This document shows, one piece after another, positions 17,046 through 26,347 of a DNA stretch of 64,000 bases. The translations under genes and the position numbers were made by a program. Numbering within the stretch: position 1 is the first letter of the stretch; each line of letters opens with the position of its first letter. Origin of the DNA: GWE2-40-63 sp041664345 (GTDB lineage: Bacteria > Bacteroidota > Bacteroidia > Bacteroidales > SZUA-534); assembly GCA_041664345.1 (NCBI GenBank), contig JBAYKX010000027.1:7381-71380 (forward strand). Direction: 5' to 3'. Under the pieces are notes generated by a model. It worked only from the letters and a program-made list of their open reading frames with translations, had not been told where the DNA came from and made no database searches.

Positions 17046-17223
17046 ATGGTATAATGAAACCAAAGGATTTGGTTTTATCACAAGAGAAGGGGCAAAAGAT
17101 ATTTTTGTTCATCGCAGTGGAATTAAAAGCCAGGCTGATTCTTTAGATGAAGGTCAGGAAGTTGAATTTGATATTGAAGACAGTCCAAAAGGCCCAGTTG
17201 CTGTAAATGTTGAACTGGTTTGA
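17029..17223 (+). CDS. Cold-shock protein (CspA family)
   Basis: A 64-residue OB-fold nucleic-acid chaperone. It begins MKGTIKWYNETKGFGFI (RNP1 'KGFGFI') and carries RNP2 'DIFVHRS', then 'LDEGQEVEFDIEDSPKGPVAVNVE'. I start at ATG 17029, preceded by AGAAG, instead of the longer frame at 16981, because the family begins exactly here. The start lies inside the preceding RRM gene in another frame (17-bp overlap). A terminator follows at 17243. The three genes form a compact RNA-chaperone operon. Confidence 0.96.
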   Translation: MKGTIKWYNETKGFGFITREGAKDIFVHRSGIKSQADSLDEGQEVEFDIEDSPKGPVAVNVELV

Positions 17224-17242
17224 TAATAAGATATTCACTTAT

Positions 17243-17269
17243 AAAAAAGCGCCCACAAGGCGCTTTTTT
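17243..17269 (+). terminator. Terminator of the RRM-Csp operon
   Basis: The stem AAAAAAGCGCC/GGCGCTTTTTT has a 5-base loop and is followed by a T run. It lies 20 bp after the csp stop. Confidence 0.93.
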
Positions 17270-17555
17270 TTGTAATATGATTTAATACATAGTAATAAAC
17301 GTTATTTATTACTTTTCTGTTTCAATAATTTCCAGAACCAATAATTTGTTGAAATAAGTAATAAACAGAGTTTGAATAGCTTCTGGGTTACTTAATTCGA
17401 GAGAAAACTTTTTTATTAAACGGTAGGAATAGAACAATATTCCAAATCGCACGGAAATAAATTATTTGCTAATATTAAAATGGAATAAAATCGAAATTAA
17501 AGAAATTCATTTGAAGCAAATAACAGATAACCATATCTTTTTATATTTTTGGAGC

Positions 17556-19046
17556 ATGAAATTTTTTCGCAAATATCATAAATGGCTAGGGATTATAATA
17601 ACCCTGTTTATTCTAATATTTTCTGTATCAGGAATTATTTTAAACCATCGTAATTGGTTTTCAGGATGTAATGTTGACCGAAATATTATGCCGGAGCAAT
17701 ATCATTATAAAAACTGGAACAATGCTTCAGTAAAAGGAACGCTTCGAATCAACTCCGATAGTATTTTAATATACGGTGCAATTGGTATCTGGTTAACTGA
17801 TAGTTCTTATTCTCATTTTACCGATTTTAATCAAGGATTTAGTCAAGGAATGGATAACCGAAAAACCAATAAGCTTTTCAAAGCAGGTAACCATTTGTTG
17901 GCAGGTACGCTTTTTGGTTTGTATGAGTATAATTATCAACTTAATAGTTGGTACCCTATTAAAGAAATGAACCATGAAATTATGGATTTGGCCTTAAAGC
18001 AAGATACATTGCTCGTTCTTACCCGCTCAAACCTATTTAAATCGACGAATTTGCTCCAATACGAACCCATTGTTCTGCCTGAACCTGAAGGTTACAATAA
18101 TAAAGTTGGACTCTTTAAAACTTTATGGGTAATTCATAGTGGGGAAATATATGGGGCTTTGGGTAAACTGTTGGTTGATTTTATAGGTTTGGTTTTTATC
18201 TTTTTAAGCATTACCGGAGTTATATATTTTATAGCACCATGGCTAATTAGAAGAAAAAAAGAAAAAAAATTACCCATTGCTGGAGTAGTTAAAATAAACC
18301 GTTTTTCGCTTAAATGGCACAATAAATTAGGTTGGATTCTAATCCCTTTTTTACTTATAACAACCCTTACCGGGATGTTTTTACGTCCGCCATTATTGAT
18401 AGCCATTTTTTCATCAAATGTTAGTAAAATTCCTTATACTGAATTGGATACGCCCAATGCTTGGTTCGACAAACTTCGAAGAATTGTTTATGATGAAACT
18501 AAAAACCGATATTCACTGGCAACTATTGATGGACTTTATTTTGTAAATTCTGATTTAAGTGGAGTTATGATTCCTGCCCAGACTCAACCCCCAATAAGTG
18601 TGATGGGAGTAAATGTTTTTGAGCAAATTAACCCAGATCAGTATTTAATTGGTTCATTTGAAGGATTATTTATTTTGGATGAATCCAACGAATTGGTTTT
18701 TGATTACGTTGAACAAAAAACATATATCCCGGCAAAAAGAAGGGGAGCGCCCATTGGAACTCACATGTGTACGGGTTATTCCCGGGATTTTTCTTTGGGC
18801 ACCGTTTTTTTTGACTATAATTTAGGAGCCATTCCACTCGAAACATCGGAATCATTTGCGCCTATGCCAGAAATTATCAAAAATCAGCCGCTGTCGCTAT
18901 GGAATGTAGCATTGGAGTTTCACACGGCAAGAATCTTTGATTCAATAATAGGAAGTTTTTACCTGTTAATTATTCCATTAATTGGATTATTCACTTTGTT
19001 TGTATTGGTTTCAGGCTTTATTGTATGGTACCGGTATTATCGCTAA
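17556..19046 (+). CDS. PepSY-associated transmembrane protein
   Basis: A 496-residue membrane protein. TM1 'YHKWLGIIITLFILIFSVSG' with the following H-R-x-W is the PepSY_TM start. A large extracytoplasmic region (about 40-220) precedes TM2 ('VDFIGLVFIFLSITGVIYFI'). Next is 'WHNKLGWILIPFLLITTLTG', a second His-x-K-x-G helix, then an extracytoplasmic beta-rich section and a C-terminal helix (GLFTLFVLVSGFIVWYRYYR). I start at 17556, after GGAG and right before the conserved helix, rather than at 17466. The His-bearing helices resemble those of siderophore- or iron-linked PepSY proteins that may carry electrons. No iron-uptake gene is adjacent. Confidence 0.8.
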   Translation: MKFFRKYHKWLGIIITLFILIFSVSGIILNHRNWFSGCNVDRNIMPEQYHYKNWNNASVKGTLRINSDSILIYGAIGIWLTDSSYSHFTDFNQGFSQGMDNRKTNKLFKAGNHLLAGTLFGLYEYNYQLNSWYPIKEMNHEIMDLALKQDTLLVLTRSNLFKSTNLLQYEPIVLPEPEGYNNKVGLFKTLWVIHSGEIYGALGKLLVDFIGLVFIFLSITGVIYFIAPWLIRRKKEKKLPIAGVVKINRFSLKWHNKLGWILIPFLLITTLTGMFLRPPLLIAIFSSNVSKIPYTELDTPNAWFDKLRRIVYDETKNRYSLATIDGLYFVNSDLSGVMIPAQTQPPISVMGVNVFEQINPDQYLIGSFEGLFILDESNELVFDYVEQKTYIPAKRRGAPIGTHMCTGYSRDFSLGTVFFDYNLGAIPLETSESFAPMPEIIKNQPLSLWNVALEFHTARIFDSIIGSFYLLIIPLIGLFTLFVLVSGFIVWYRYYR

Positions 19047-19101
19047 AATTGATATTCATTTTTACTGGATTCATTAGTAATTGAAATATGATTCCGTTAA
19101 T

Positions 19102-19446
19102 TTATTGCCAGTCAAGTATTCGTTTTTCGCCAGAAATAGCCTTAATTTCATTTATTTCCTGTGTAATTTCAATCACACCTTTGTACTGTTGGTTTGTATC
19201 ACGGACAGCAAAATATTGAATTAGAATAAAGGCCTCGCGCATTTTTATCCAAAAGTCAGCTTTGTCTTTACTTCCGCTTTTAAATGATTCAATTATCTGA
19301 CTCACAACATGCATACTTTCTGGGGGATGACAATTTTGTACTTATCGTCCAATAATTGCATTGGTTCTTGGGAAAATACGTTTTTTTGGAGTTGAAAAAA
19401 ACCTTACTGTATCAGTTTCATCTACAAAAGTGATGTCAATAAGTAA
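19102..19446 (-). pseudogene. Decayed DUF438/PAS-domain gene
   Basis: Reading the minus strand through one stop gives the end of a DUF438/PAS protein: 'IDITFVDETDTVRFFSTPKK' (PAS core), then 'RIFPRTNAIIGR', a TAA near 19346, then 'VQNCHPPESMHVV', and finally 'GVIEITQEINEI' to 'GEKRILDW'. The strings RIFPRT, QNCHPP and LDW are family landmarks. The N-terminal hemerythrin-like half is absent, so this is a 3' remnant. The open piece at 19102-19314 is only its last 70 codons and is not a separate gene. Confidence 0.7.
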
Positions 19447-19653
19447 AATTAGAATTTTTAATTTTTACATTCGCTCAAATAATTGTTTTATTATAAAAAA
19501 CAATGATATATGTTATATAATAATGTTTTTTTGTGTAGTGGAACGTTCAAATGTTTATGAACTTTATATAAGTTTACGCAATTGAATACACATTAAATTA
19601 ATGGTAAATCTATCAATTAAACAATTATATTAGTTATTTAACAATTCTTGCTT

Positions 19654-20793
19654 ATGAAAATTCATGAATACCAAGCGAAAGAGATATTCGCAGATTATAA
19701 AATTCCTGTTCAGCAACAGGTGGTTTGCTATACACCAAAGCAAGTGGCTGAAGCTTATGAAACAATTAATGGGCCTGTGGTTGTTAAAGCTCAGGTTTTA
19801 GTTGGAGGAAGAGGCAAAGCGGGGGGTATAAAATTTTGTGCCACAAAGGAAAAAGCATTGGAAGCGGCGAATAATATTTTAGGAATGAATATTAAAGGCT
19901 TAATCGTTGAGAAAGTTTTGGTATGCAAAGCGGTAAATATTGAAAATGAATTATATGTTGGATTGATTAATGATAGAAACACTAAATCGGTATTACTTAT
20001 GGTTAGTGCCGAAGGAGGTGTTGAAATTGAAGAGGTTGCAAAAACCCATCCTGAAAAAATTATTAAAGTAGCTATTGATCCATTAATTGGATTACAGCCG
20101 TATCAAGCCCGAAATGTGTTCTTTCAAGTGATGAAGAACGGAAACCATGTACGACAAGCAGCTGATATATTGGTTAAACTTTATAAACTATACGTAGAAA
20201 AAGACTGTTCCTTGGCTGAAATAAATCCTATGGTGATTGATGATCAGAACAATGTAATTGCTTTGGATGCCAAAATAAATTTTGACGACAATGCCTTGTT
20301 CCGTCATACTGAATATGATGCAATGGCTGATTATACCGAAGATGAAAAATTGGAGGTGGATGCTAAAGATAAAGGATTAAGTTATATTAAACTTGATGGG
20401 AATATCGGTTGCATGGTGAACGGCGCAGGTTTGGCTATGGCAACCATGGATATGATTAAATTGTATGGCGGCAATCCAGCCAATTTTTTGGATATTGGAG
20501 GCAGTTCAAATCCTCAAAAAGTGGTACATGCCATGGAATATCTGCTCAACGACAAAAAAGTGGAAGCTGTATTAATCAATATTTTTGGAGGAATTACCCG
20601 TTGCGATGATGTGGCCCGGGGTTTATTAGATGCCTTTAAAATAATGAATGTAAAAATTCCTATTGTAATCCGTCTTTCAGGAACTAATGCAAAAGAAGGA
20701 CGTGAATTATTGAAGGATAATAAAACATTAATTACAGCTGATACTATGGGTGAAGCCGCCAGAAAAGTAATAGAAGCAGCAAAAAAAGCATAA
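19654..20793 (+). CDS. sucC: Succinate-CoA ligase, ADP-forming, beta subunit
   Basis: A 379-residue ATP-grasp subunit of succinyl-CoA synthetase, which makes ATP or GTP from succinyl-CoA in the TCA cycle. Diagnostic stretches: the start 'MKIHEYQAKEIFADYKIPV', the nucleotide site 'VVKAQVLVGGRGKAGG', 'SLAEINPMV' for metal binding, and the C-terminal 'GNIGCMVNGAGLAMATMD' and 'NIFGGITRCDDVA' of the CoA-ligase domain. Start ATG 19654 matches the family N-terminus; the TTG six bases earlier is not needed. sucD follows after 37 bp, so it is an operon. Confidence 0.97.
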   Translation: MKIHEYQAKEIFADYKIPVQQQVVCYTPKQVAEAYETINGPVVVKAQVLVGGRGKAGGIKFCATKEKALEAANNILGMNIKGLIVEKVLVCKAVNIENELYVGLINDRNTKSVLLMVSAEGGVEIEEVAKTHPEKIIKVAIDPLIGLQPYQARNVFFQVMKNGNHVRQAADILVKLYKLYVEKDCSLAEINPMVIDDQNNVIALDAKINFDDNALFRHTEYDAMADYTEDEKLEVDAKDKGLSYIKLDGNIGCMVNGAGLAMATMDMIKLYGGNPANFLDIGGSSNPQKVVHAMEYLLNDKKVEAVLINIFGGITRCDDVARGLLDAFKIMNVKIPIVIRLSGTNAKEGRELLKDNKTLITADTMGEAARKVIEAAKKA

Positions 20794-20830
20794 AATAGAA
20801 TGGATTAAGAAACTTGAAAAAGTAAAAAAT

Positions 20831-21703
20831 ATGAGCATATTATTAAATAAAGATACTAAGTTGGTGGTACAGGGAATGACCGGACGTGATGGTGGTTTCC
20901 ATACAGAAAAAATGAAAGCCTACGGAACAAATGTGGTAGCAGGTGTTTCACCGGGAAAAGAAGGAACGCATGTGAATGGGATTCCGGTATTTAACACCGT
21001 TGAAAATGCGGTAAAAGCGACCGGAGCTAATACATCCATAATTTTTGTTCCAGCATCGTTTGCTGCCGATGCTATTGCTGAAGCCTCTGAAGCTGGGGTT
21101 AAGTTGGTTATAGCAATAACAGAAGGTATTCCTACATTAGATATTATCCGGGTAACGCCAATTTTGGAAAAAAATGGTACAAAAATGATTGGACCCAATT
21201 GTCCGGGTTTAATTTCACCGGGACAAAGTATGGCTGGGATTCTTCCGGTTTCCATATTTAGCGAAGGTAATGTAGGTTTAATTTCACGCAGTGGAACCTT
21301 AACTTATGAAATGGTGAATCAATTAACCACTAATGGAATTGGACAAAGCACCTGTATTGGAATTGGTGGCGATCCGGTTATTGGGTTGCACTATATTGAA
21401 TTGTTAACCATGTTTGAGGCCGATAAGGATACTCATGCCATAGTACTTTGTGGTGAAATTGGGGGCGATGCCGAAGAGCAAGCCGCAGCCTTCATTAAAG
21501 CTAACATAACCAAACCTGTGGTGGCATTTATTGCTGGCCAATCGGCTCCTGCCGGAAAGCGGATGGGTCATGCCGGGGCATTAATAACTAGCGGTAGCGG
21601 AACAGCTGCTGAAAAAATTAAAGCATTTGAAGCCGCCGGCGTAAGAGTTGCTAAAGAACCAGCCGAAATGCCGGAACTTATAAAAAAGGCATTAAAAAAA
21701 TAA
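20831..21703 (+). CDS. sucD: Succinate-CoA ligase, alpha subunit
   Basis: A 290-residue subunit that binds CoA and carries the phosphorylated active-site His. Features: an N-terminal Rossmann-like CoA-binding domain ('VVQGMTGRDGGFHTEKMKAYG', 'VAGVSPGKEGTHVNGIPVF'), 'GPNCPGLISPG', 'GIGGDPVIG' and the catalytic His in 'KRMGHAGALI'. It forms the heterotetrameric enzyme with SucC (19654-20793). A terminator follows directly. Confidence 0.97.
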   Translation: MSILLNKDTKLVVQGMTGRDGGFHTEKMKAYGTNVVAGVSPGKEGTHVNGIPVFNTVENAVKATGANTSIIFVPASFAADAIAEASEAGVKLVIAITEGIPTLDIIRVTPILEKNGTKMIGPNCPGLISPGQSMAGILPVSIFSEGNVGLISRSGTLTYEMVNQLTTNGIGQSTCIGIGGDPVIGLHYIELLTMFEADKDTHAIVLCGEIGGDAEEQAAAFIKANITKPVVAFIAGQSAPAGKRMGHAGALITSGSGTAAEKIKAFEAAGVRVAKEPAEMPELIKKALKK

Positions 21704-21708
21704 AATCA

Positions 21709-21735
21709 AAAAGCTCCGGAAATCCCGGAGCTTTT
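21709..21735 (+). terminator. Terminator of sucCD
   Basis: AAAAGCTCCGG/CCGGAGCTTTT stem with a 5-base loop and a T-rich 3' side, 6 bp after sucD. Confidence 0.93.
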
Positions 21736-21828
21736 CTTTCGTAGTAGGCAATTTGCTCCCAATGGAGCTGGTTTGAAAAACAACAAAAACAACAATTAGT
21801 AAAAATGAAATCTATTTAGTGTGCTTTA

Positions 21829-23013
21829 TTAGTTAATATTTTCATTGATTACACGAATTAATAACTGGTTTAATAATTCCACTTCAAAAGTTCCAACCGT
21901 TGGCACTAAGTGTTCACCTCCAATACCACTATCACCGGTTATAAAAATATAAGTTCCATTTGTAGTTAAAGCCAACGAACGCATTAAAAACTCAGTGGAA
22001 TAATCAATACCACTAGCAGTTATTGGAATTAACTTGATACCTATTTTTGATGCTGCTTGAGTATATTGATTGATCCTGCTTATAATTTGTGATTCATTAT
22101 GAGGTGGTGCATCCAATAAAATGAAACACAAACTAGCCCGATTATTGGAACCCCAATCCTGATTAAACAGGGTTTCATTTAAAGCTGTATGAACAGCTTC
22201 TGGAAAATCGCCGCCACCGTTTGCCATTTGATTATCAATAAAATTGATTAAAACGGTTTTATCAGCATTGAATGCAGAACTCCGGGTAACATATTCATCA
22301 TCAGTGTCGCGATAAAAAACAGAACCATAGCGGAAATTGAGGTTTGGATTTTCAGAATTAATCCGTTGAATTACATCTTGAAGTTCCACTTTTAAATATT
22401 CCAGTTCATCACCCATAGAACCTGTGGCATCAACCATAAAGTGAATATCAACCTGAGTAGGGGCTATTGAACTGATTGGAAAAATTACTTTATTGGTATC
22501 AATACTAAAGGGAAGTACTGTATCTAATTGAACCGTATTATCGGAATAACTCAACGTAGCAGATAGAGCTTCATCGGTCTGATTTTCAATAAAAAGCTGA
22601 TTCCACAATTCAGCTTTTCCATGGTTATCGGTTTTTGATTCCCATACAATTGCTCCATTTTTTTTTAATTTTATAATGCAATTAATTAAGGGTTGGTTAT
22701 TCGCATCGGTAATTTTAAAGCAATAACGCTTAAAAGGGAAAAAAACCCAACTTTTTAATGATTTATTAAAATCGGAGTTTTGCTGCAGATTATTCCAAAA
22801 AGTCCAATTATTCAAGTCGTTCCATTCGCCAGCAGTAATCTGACCCGCCTGAATGGTACTATCGCCATTTCCGGAACCTCCGGAACCTCCGGTGACATCA
22901 CCGGTTAACCCAATATAATCCTTATCCGTTGATCCGGAAATATCAGAAGATGATTCTCCGCAGGCAATAAATGAAAAGGAGAGAAGAATAATTATTTTGG
23001 AAAAATGGTTCAT
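21829..23013 (-). CDS. Secreted lipoprotein with von Willebrand factor A domain
   Basis: A 394-residue lipoprotein. The signal peptide ends in 'SFSFIAC', giving a lipobox Cys near residue 18, followed by a Ser/Asp/Gly-rich linker including a GGSGGSGNG run. The N-terminal part has a beta-rich region, and a VWA domain begins near residue 195 ('QVDIHFMVDATGSMGDE'), with the metal-site pattern D-x-T-x-S and later 'RASLCFILLDAPPHNESQII'. The start ATG at 23013 places the signal peptide first; a longer frame to 23055 adds a non-signal leader. VWA domains bind ligands via a metal ion; the partner is unknown. It is transcribed away from argS. Confidence 0.85.
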   Translation of the reverse strand: MNHFSKIIILLSFSFIACGESSSDISGSTDKDYIGLTGDVTGGSGGSGNGDSTIQAGQITAGEWNDLNNWTFWNNLQQNSDFNKSLKSWVFFPFKRYCFKITDANNQPLINCIIKLKKNGAIVWESKTDNHGKAELWNQLFIENQTDEALSATLSYSDNTVQLDTVLPFSIDTNKVIFPISSIAPTQVDIHFMVDATGSMGDELEYLKVELQDVIQRINSENPNLNFRYGSVFYRDTDDEYVTRSSAFNADKTVLINFIDNQMANGGGDFPEAVHTALNETLFNQDWGSNNRASLCFILLDAPPHNESQIISRINQYTQAASKIGIKLIPITASGIDYSTEFLMRSLALTTNGTYIFITGDSGIGGEHLVPTVGTFEVELLNQLLIRVINENIN

Positions 23014-23162
23014 TTTTATTGTGTTTTTTTGTTTAACTCTGGTATGACGCAACAACTTTTAAAATGGATGCGTTCATGAAAAATTAAGTTTCATTGCTTT
23101 AATCACAGCTAGGCGAAAATTTAAAAAGCTACAATAACCAACAATCCCTTACCTTAAAATTA

Positions 23163-23170
23163 TATCTTTG
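23163..23170 (+). promoter_or_regulatory. -7 element upstream of argS
   Basis: TATCTTTG matches TAnnTTTG exactly, 32 bp before the argS start. No clear -33 TTTG is visible at the right spacing. Confidence 0.4.
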
Positions 23171-23202
23171 TAGGCAATTTTTCAATAAAAAGTAAGCAGC
23201 TA

Positions 23203-24996
23203 ATGGACATCGTAAAAATTTTAAAAAGCCAGATAGTTATCGGATTGCCAATACTGTATGGCAGTGAAACCGATTCACAACAGATTCAAATTTATAAAAC
23301 CCGAAAGGAATTTGTAGGCGATTATACCTTGGTGGTATTTCCTTTCTTGAAAAGTTCAAAGAAGGGACCGGAACAAACAGCAGCCCAAATTGGAGACTAC
23401 CTGAGCCAACAGTTACAGGTTATCGAAAATTACAATGTGGTGAAGGGTTTTTTGAACCTAAAATTGACGCAAAAATTTTGGGTGGAATTTTTAAAAGAGA
23501 TTTCTGCATCAGAACAATTTGGGATAAAAACGCCCGGTGAAAGTGGAAAAACAATGATGGTGGAATATTCTAGTCCAAATACCAATAAGCCGTTGCATTT
23601 AGGCCATATCAGGAACAATTTACTGGGATTTTCGCTGGCTGAAATATTAAAAGCTAACGGACACAAAGTTGTTAAGGTAAACCTGGTGAACGATAGAGGA
23701 ATCCATATATGCAAATCGATGCTGGCTTGGCAAAAATGGGGAAATGGCGCTACGCCAGAATCAACCGGATTGAAAGGCGATAAACTGGTGGGTAATTACT
23801 ATGTGGCTTTTGATAAAGAATACAAAAAAGAAATAGCGGCTCTGGAAGCCAACGGGTTAACTACCGATGAAGCCAAAGAGCAAGCGCCTTTAATTCAGGA
23901 AGCAAGGGAGATGCTCCGCCAGTGGGAAGCCGGCAATGAAGAAGTGAACCAACTGTGGCACACCATGAACCAATGGGTTTATGCCGGGTTTGATGTTACT
24001 TATCGGACTCTGGGTGTCGATTTTGATAAAATCTACTATGAATCGGAAACCTATAAATTGGGGAAATCGCTGGTTTTGGAAGGTTTAGCCAAAGGTGTAT
24101 TAAAACAGCAAGCCGATGGTTCTGTTTGGGCCGATTTGACCGAGGATGGTTTGGATCAGAAAATATTACTCCGTTCCGATGGTACGTCGGTTTATATGAC
24201 TCAGGATTTGGGAACGGCGCACCAACGGTTTCAGGAATTCCACATCAACGATTTGATTTATGTGGTTGGAAACGAACAGAACTACCATTTTCAAGCCTTA
24301 AAGCTGGTACTCAAAAAGTTGGGATTCAATTGGTCCGATCACATCCAGCACTTGTCGTATGGAATGGTGGAACTGCCTGAAGGCAAGATGAAATCGCGCG
24401 AGGGAACGGTGGTTGATGCCGATGACTTGATTGCAGAAATGGTGGAAACCGCCCGCGAAACATCGCAGGAATTGGGTAAACTGGATGGCAAAAGTGACGA
24501 AGAAGCCAGCGAAATATACCATATGATAGGGTTGGGAGCTCTCAAATATTTTATTTTGAAAGTGGATCCCAAAAAAACCATGATGTTCAACCCCAAAGAA
24601 TCCATTGATTTTAATGGGAATACCGGTCCGTTTATCCAGTACACGCATGCCCGTATCCGTCCCATTTACCGAAAAGCCGTGGAAATGGGAATCCATAATC
24701 AGGAATTGGGTGGCAACACAACAACGCTTTCCGAAAAGGAACAGGAATTGATAAAGCTTTTGTACGATTTCCCTTCGGTGGTGGAAGAGGCTGGAGCCAA
24801 TTACAGTCCCGCTTTAATAGCCAATTACATTTTTGAATTGGCCAAAGAATACAACCAGTTTTACCATGAGCACCCCATACTTAAAGAAACCGATGAACAG
24901 CAACGTGCCATCCGTTTAACGCTTTCCTCCAGCGTTGGCAAAACGCTTAAAACCGGGGCAGGGTTGCTTGGTATTGATGTTCCGGAAAGGATTTAG
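23203..24996 (+). CDS. argS: Arginyl-tRNA synthetase
   Basis: A 597-residue class I aminoacyl-tRNA synthetase that charges tRNA-Arg. The HIGH box appears as 'PLHLGHIRNNLLG' (about residue 130) and the KMSKS loop as 'GKMKSREGT' (about 394). The N-terminal Arg-S additional domain (residues 1-100) and the C-terminal DALR anticodon-binding domain ('ANYIFELAKEYNQFYHEHPIL') are present. Length and start suit bacterial ArgS. It is flanked by the VWA lipoprotein on the opposite strand and by a repeat-rich gap. Confidence 0.97.
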   Translation: MDIVKILKSQIVIGLPILYGSETDSQQIQIYKTRKEFVGDYTLVVFPFLKSSKKGPEQTAAQIGDYLSQQLQVIENYNVVKGFLNLKLTQKFWVEFLKEISASEQFGIKTPGESGKTMMVEYSSPNTNKPLHLGHIRNNLLGFSLAEILKANGHKVVKVNLVNDRGIHICKSMLAWQKWGNGATPESTGLKGDKLVGNYYVAFDKEYKKEIAALEANGLTTDEAKEQAPLIQEAREMLRQWEAGNEEVNQLWHTMNQWVYAGFDVTYRTLGVDFDKIYYESETYKLGKSLVLEGLAKGVLKQQADGSVWADLTEDGLDQKILLRSDGTSVYMTQDLGTAHQRFQEFHINDLIYVVGNEQNYHFQALKLVLKKLGFNWSDHIQHLSYGMVELPEGKMKSREGTVVDADDLIAEMVETARETSQELGKLDGKSDEEASEIYHMIGLGALKYFILKVDPKKTMMFNPKESIDFNGNTGPFIQYTHARIRPIYRKAVEMGIHNQELGGNTTTLSEKEQELIKLLYDFPSVVEEAGANYSPALIANYIFELAKEYNQFYHEHPILKETDEQQRAIRLTLSSSVGKTLKTGAGLLGIDVPERI

Positions 24997-25050
24997 GAAT
25001 AAAAATGGATGGAGGTAGATAGCTAATTACATATTTCATTTTGTTATTTT

Positions 25051-25200
25051 CCCCCACCGGCCTATGGCCACCTCCCCCAAGGGAGGACTAGCGCTGAGTG
25101 TAAGTTGGTAGAACAAAAAAAAAGCCGGTAGTTCGTACAATTTGTACTACAACCATTCTCCCCTAAACCTAGGGGAGATGCCGACAGGCAGAGGGGTACA
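25051..25200. repeat. GC-rich palindromic repeats in the argS-DUF4340 gap
   Basis: The 394-bp gap 24997-25390 holds several short hairpins: GGCC-TAT-GGCC (25059-25069), CCTCCC-CCAA-GGGAGG (25071-25086), and TCTCCCCT/AGGGGAGA (25057-25078 read as 25157-25178), followed by GCCGACAGGCAGAGGGG. Such GGGGAG...GCCGACAGGCAGAGG units are typical dispersed elements of Bacteroidota genomes. A 71-codon frame across the region is not convincing as a gene. Confidence 0.6.
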
Positions 25201-25305
25201 AGAAACACAAACTCATAAGGTTATAAGTGTGAATACCATTGCATTTGTGTTATGTATTTATCTAACGATCTCTGTCGGTTTATTTTTAGATTGGATTATT
25301 CCAAA

Positions 25306-25342
25306 AAAAACAACGACAACCAAAATGGAAATCGTTGTTTTT
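25306..25342. terminator. Bidirectional terminator between argS and the gld operon
   Basis: The 11-bp arms AAAAACAACGA and TCGTTGTTTTT have A and T runs on both sides, so it can end both convergent transcripts. Confidence 0.8.
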
Positions 25343-25390
25343 GTTATTGAATTATAGATTAAAACAGAAATTACATTACTCCCAAGCTTA

Positions 25391-26347
25391 TCAGGGTTTC
25401 AAAAAGGCATCCTTATTCACAAAAAGTACCTGTTGTATAGGGTCCCATTTATAAACCGATCCTTTGTTTTGCGATGAGGTGTAAACCAATTCGCCCAAGT
25501 TGTTAATAAATGCCTTAACCACAATAGGGGCAAGGTTATCGCCTTCAATTTGAACCGAATAATCAGGTGTTTGGTTGTCTTGAATTTCCGAATAATCGTC
25601 GAACGAATTACTGGTTAAATTCTGTATTTTTGAAAAGTACTCATTCACTTTTACAGAATCTGCCATCATGCCATTTATGAGCCATTTACCGTTTTGGTTT
25701 TCCATGGCAAAAGCTCTATCGGCAGCATAATCGAAGGTAATTTTTTTCCAGTTTTCGGGTTTGCCAACTACCACCGAGTTTTCGCGGAATGCGCTAGCAT
25801 CGCGGTTAAACATCATGCTTAAATAGCCATCAACCGCATACACCACCTTATCGCTGGCTTTACGGATGTACGAAGTCATTACCACTTGCTGTTGCTGCTG
25901 ATAAGGGTTTCCACCTTGAGGCTGTGAGTACGAGAATTTCCCCAGAACCAGGTCGGCCAAAGTTTTATCCCCATTTTTCAAAGTAATGCGTGTTCCCAAA
26001 GTATCGTTTACTTCATAGTCAACCCATTTGTCTTTGGTGGTTGAAGCTACCCGCTTGGGTTTTAAGGCATTCAATTGGTTCAATAGCTCTTTAATGGTCT
26101 CGTTATCGGCCTGAACTTTTTTACCCTTGTTATTTATCAGCCACTCATTTTGCTCTTTTGTAAAATTTACCGTGGCTGCCGATTTTTTCAAATCAATAGC
26201 AATTGCGGTAACCTTGGCGGTATCTAACTTAACAATGAACTCGTCAAAGGAACGGTCGCCTTGCGATTTTTCCTTTATTTTTATTGCCACCAAAACCAGA
26301 ATTAGAACGCCCAGTACGATGGAAATTGTTTTCATATTCTTAGACAT
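25391..26347 (-). CDS. DUF4340 domain protein of the Gld-type ABC operon
   Basis: A 318-residue protein anchored by one N-terminal helix ('ISIVLGVLILVLVAIK') with the rest outside the cytoplasm. The sequence has the DUF4340 layout: repeated strands 'EWLINNKGKKVQADNETIKE', 'KPKRVASTTKDKW', 'NDTLGTRITLKNG' and 'WKKITFDYA...ENQNGKWLINGM'. The function is unknown. Its start codon overlaps the end of gldG by 8 bp, so translation is coupled. DUF4340 genes commonly sit behind gldG-like genes, so it probably works with that ABC complex. Confidence 0.85.
   Translation of the reverse strand: MSKNMKTISIVLGVLILVLVAIKIKEKSQGDRSFDEFIVKLDTAKVTAIAIDLKKSAATVNFTKEQNEWLINNKGKKVQADNETIKELLNQLNALKPKRVASTTKDKWVDYEVNDTLGTRITLKNGDKTLADLVLGKFSYSQPQGGNPYQQQQQVVMTSYIRKASDKVVYAVDGYLSMMFNRDASAFRENSVVVGKPENWKKITFDYAADRAFAMENQNGKWLINGMMADSVKVNEYFSKIQNLTSNSFDDYSEIQDNQTPDYSVQIEGDNLAPIVVKAFINNLGELVYTSSQNKGSVYKWDPIQQVLFVNKDAFLKP

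Noticed and set aside
19361..19585. 74-codon plus-strand frame upstream of sucC
   Set aside because: It overlaps the DUF438 remnant in the other direction and is AT-rich noise.
24298..24696. 132-codon antisense frame inside argS
   Set aside because: It is a shadow of conserved argS codons.
25142..25357. 71-codon frame with a hydrophobic stretch after argS
   Set aside because: It crosses the repeats and the terminator arms and has no ribosome-binding site.
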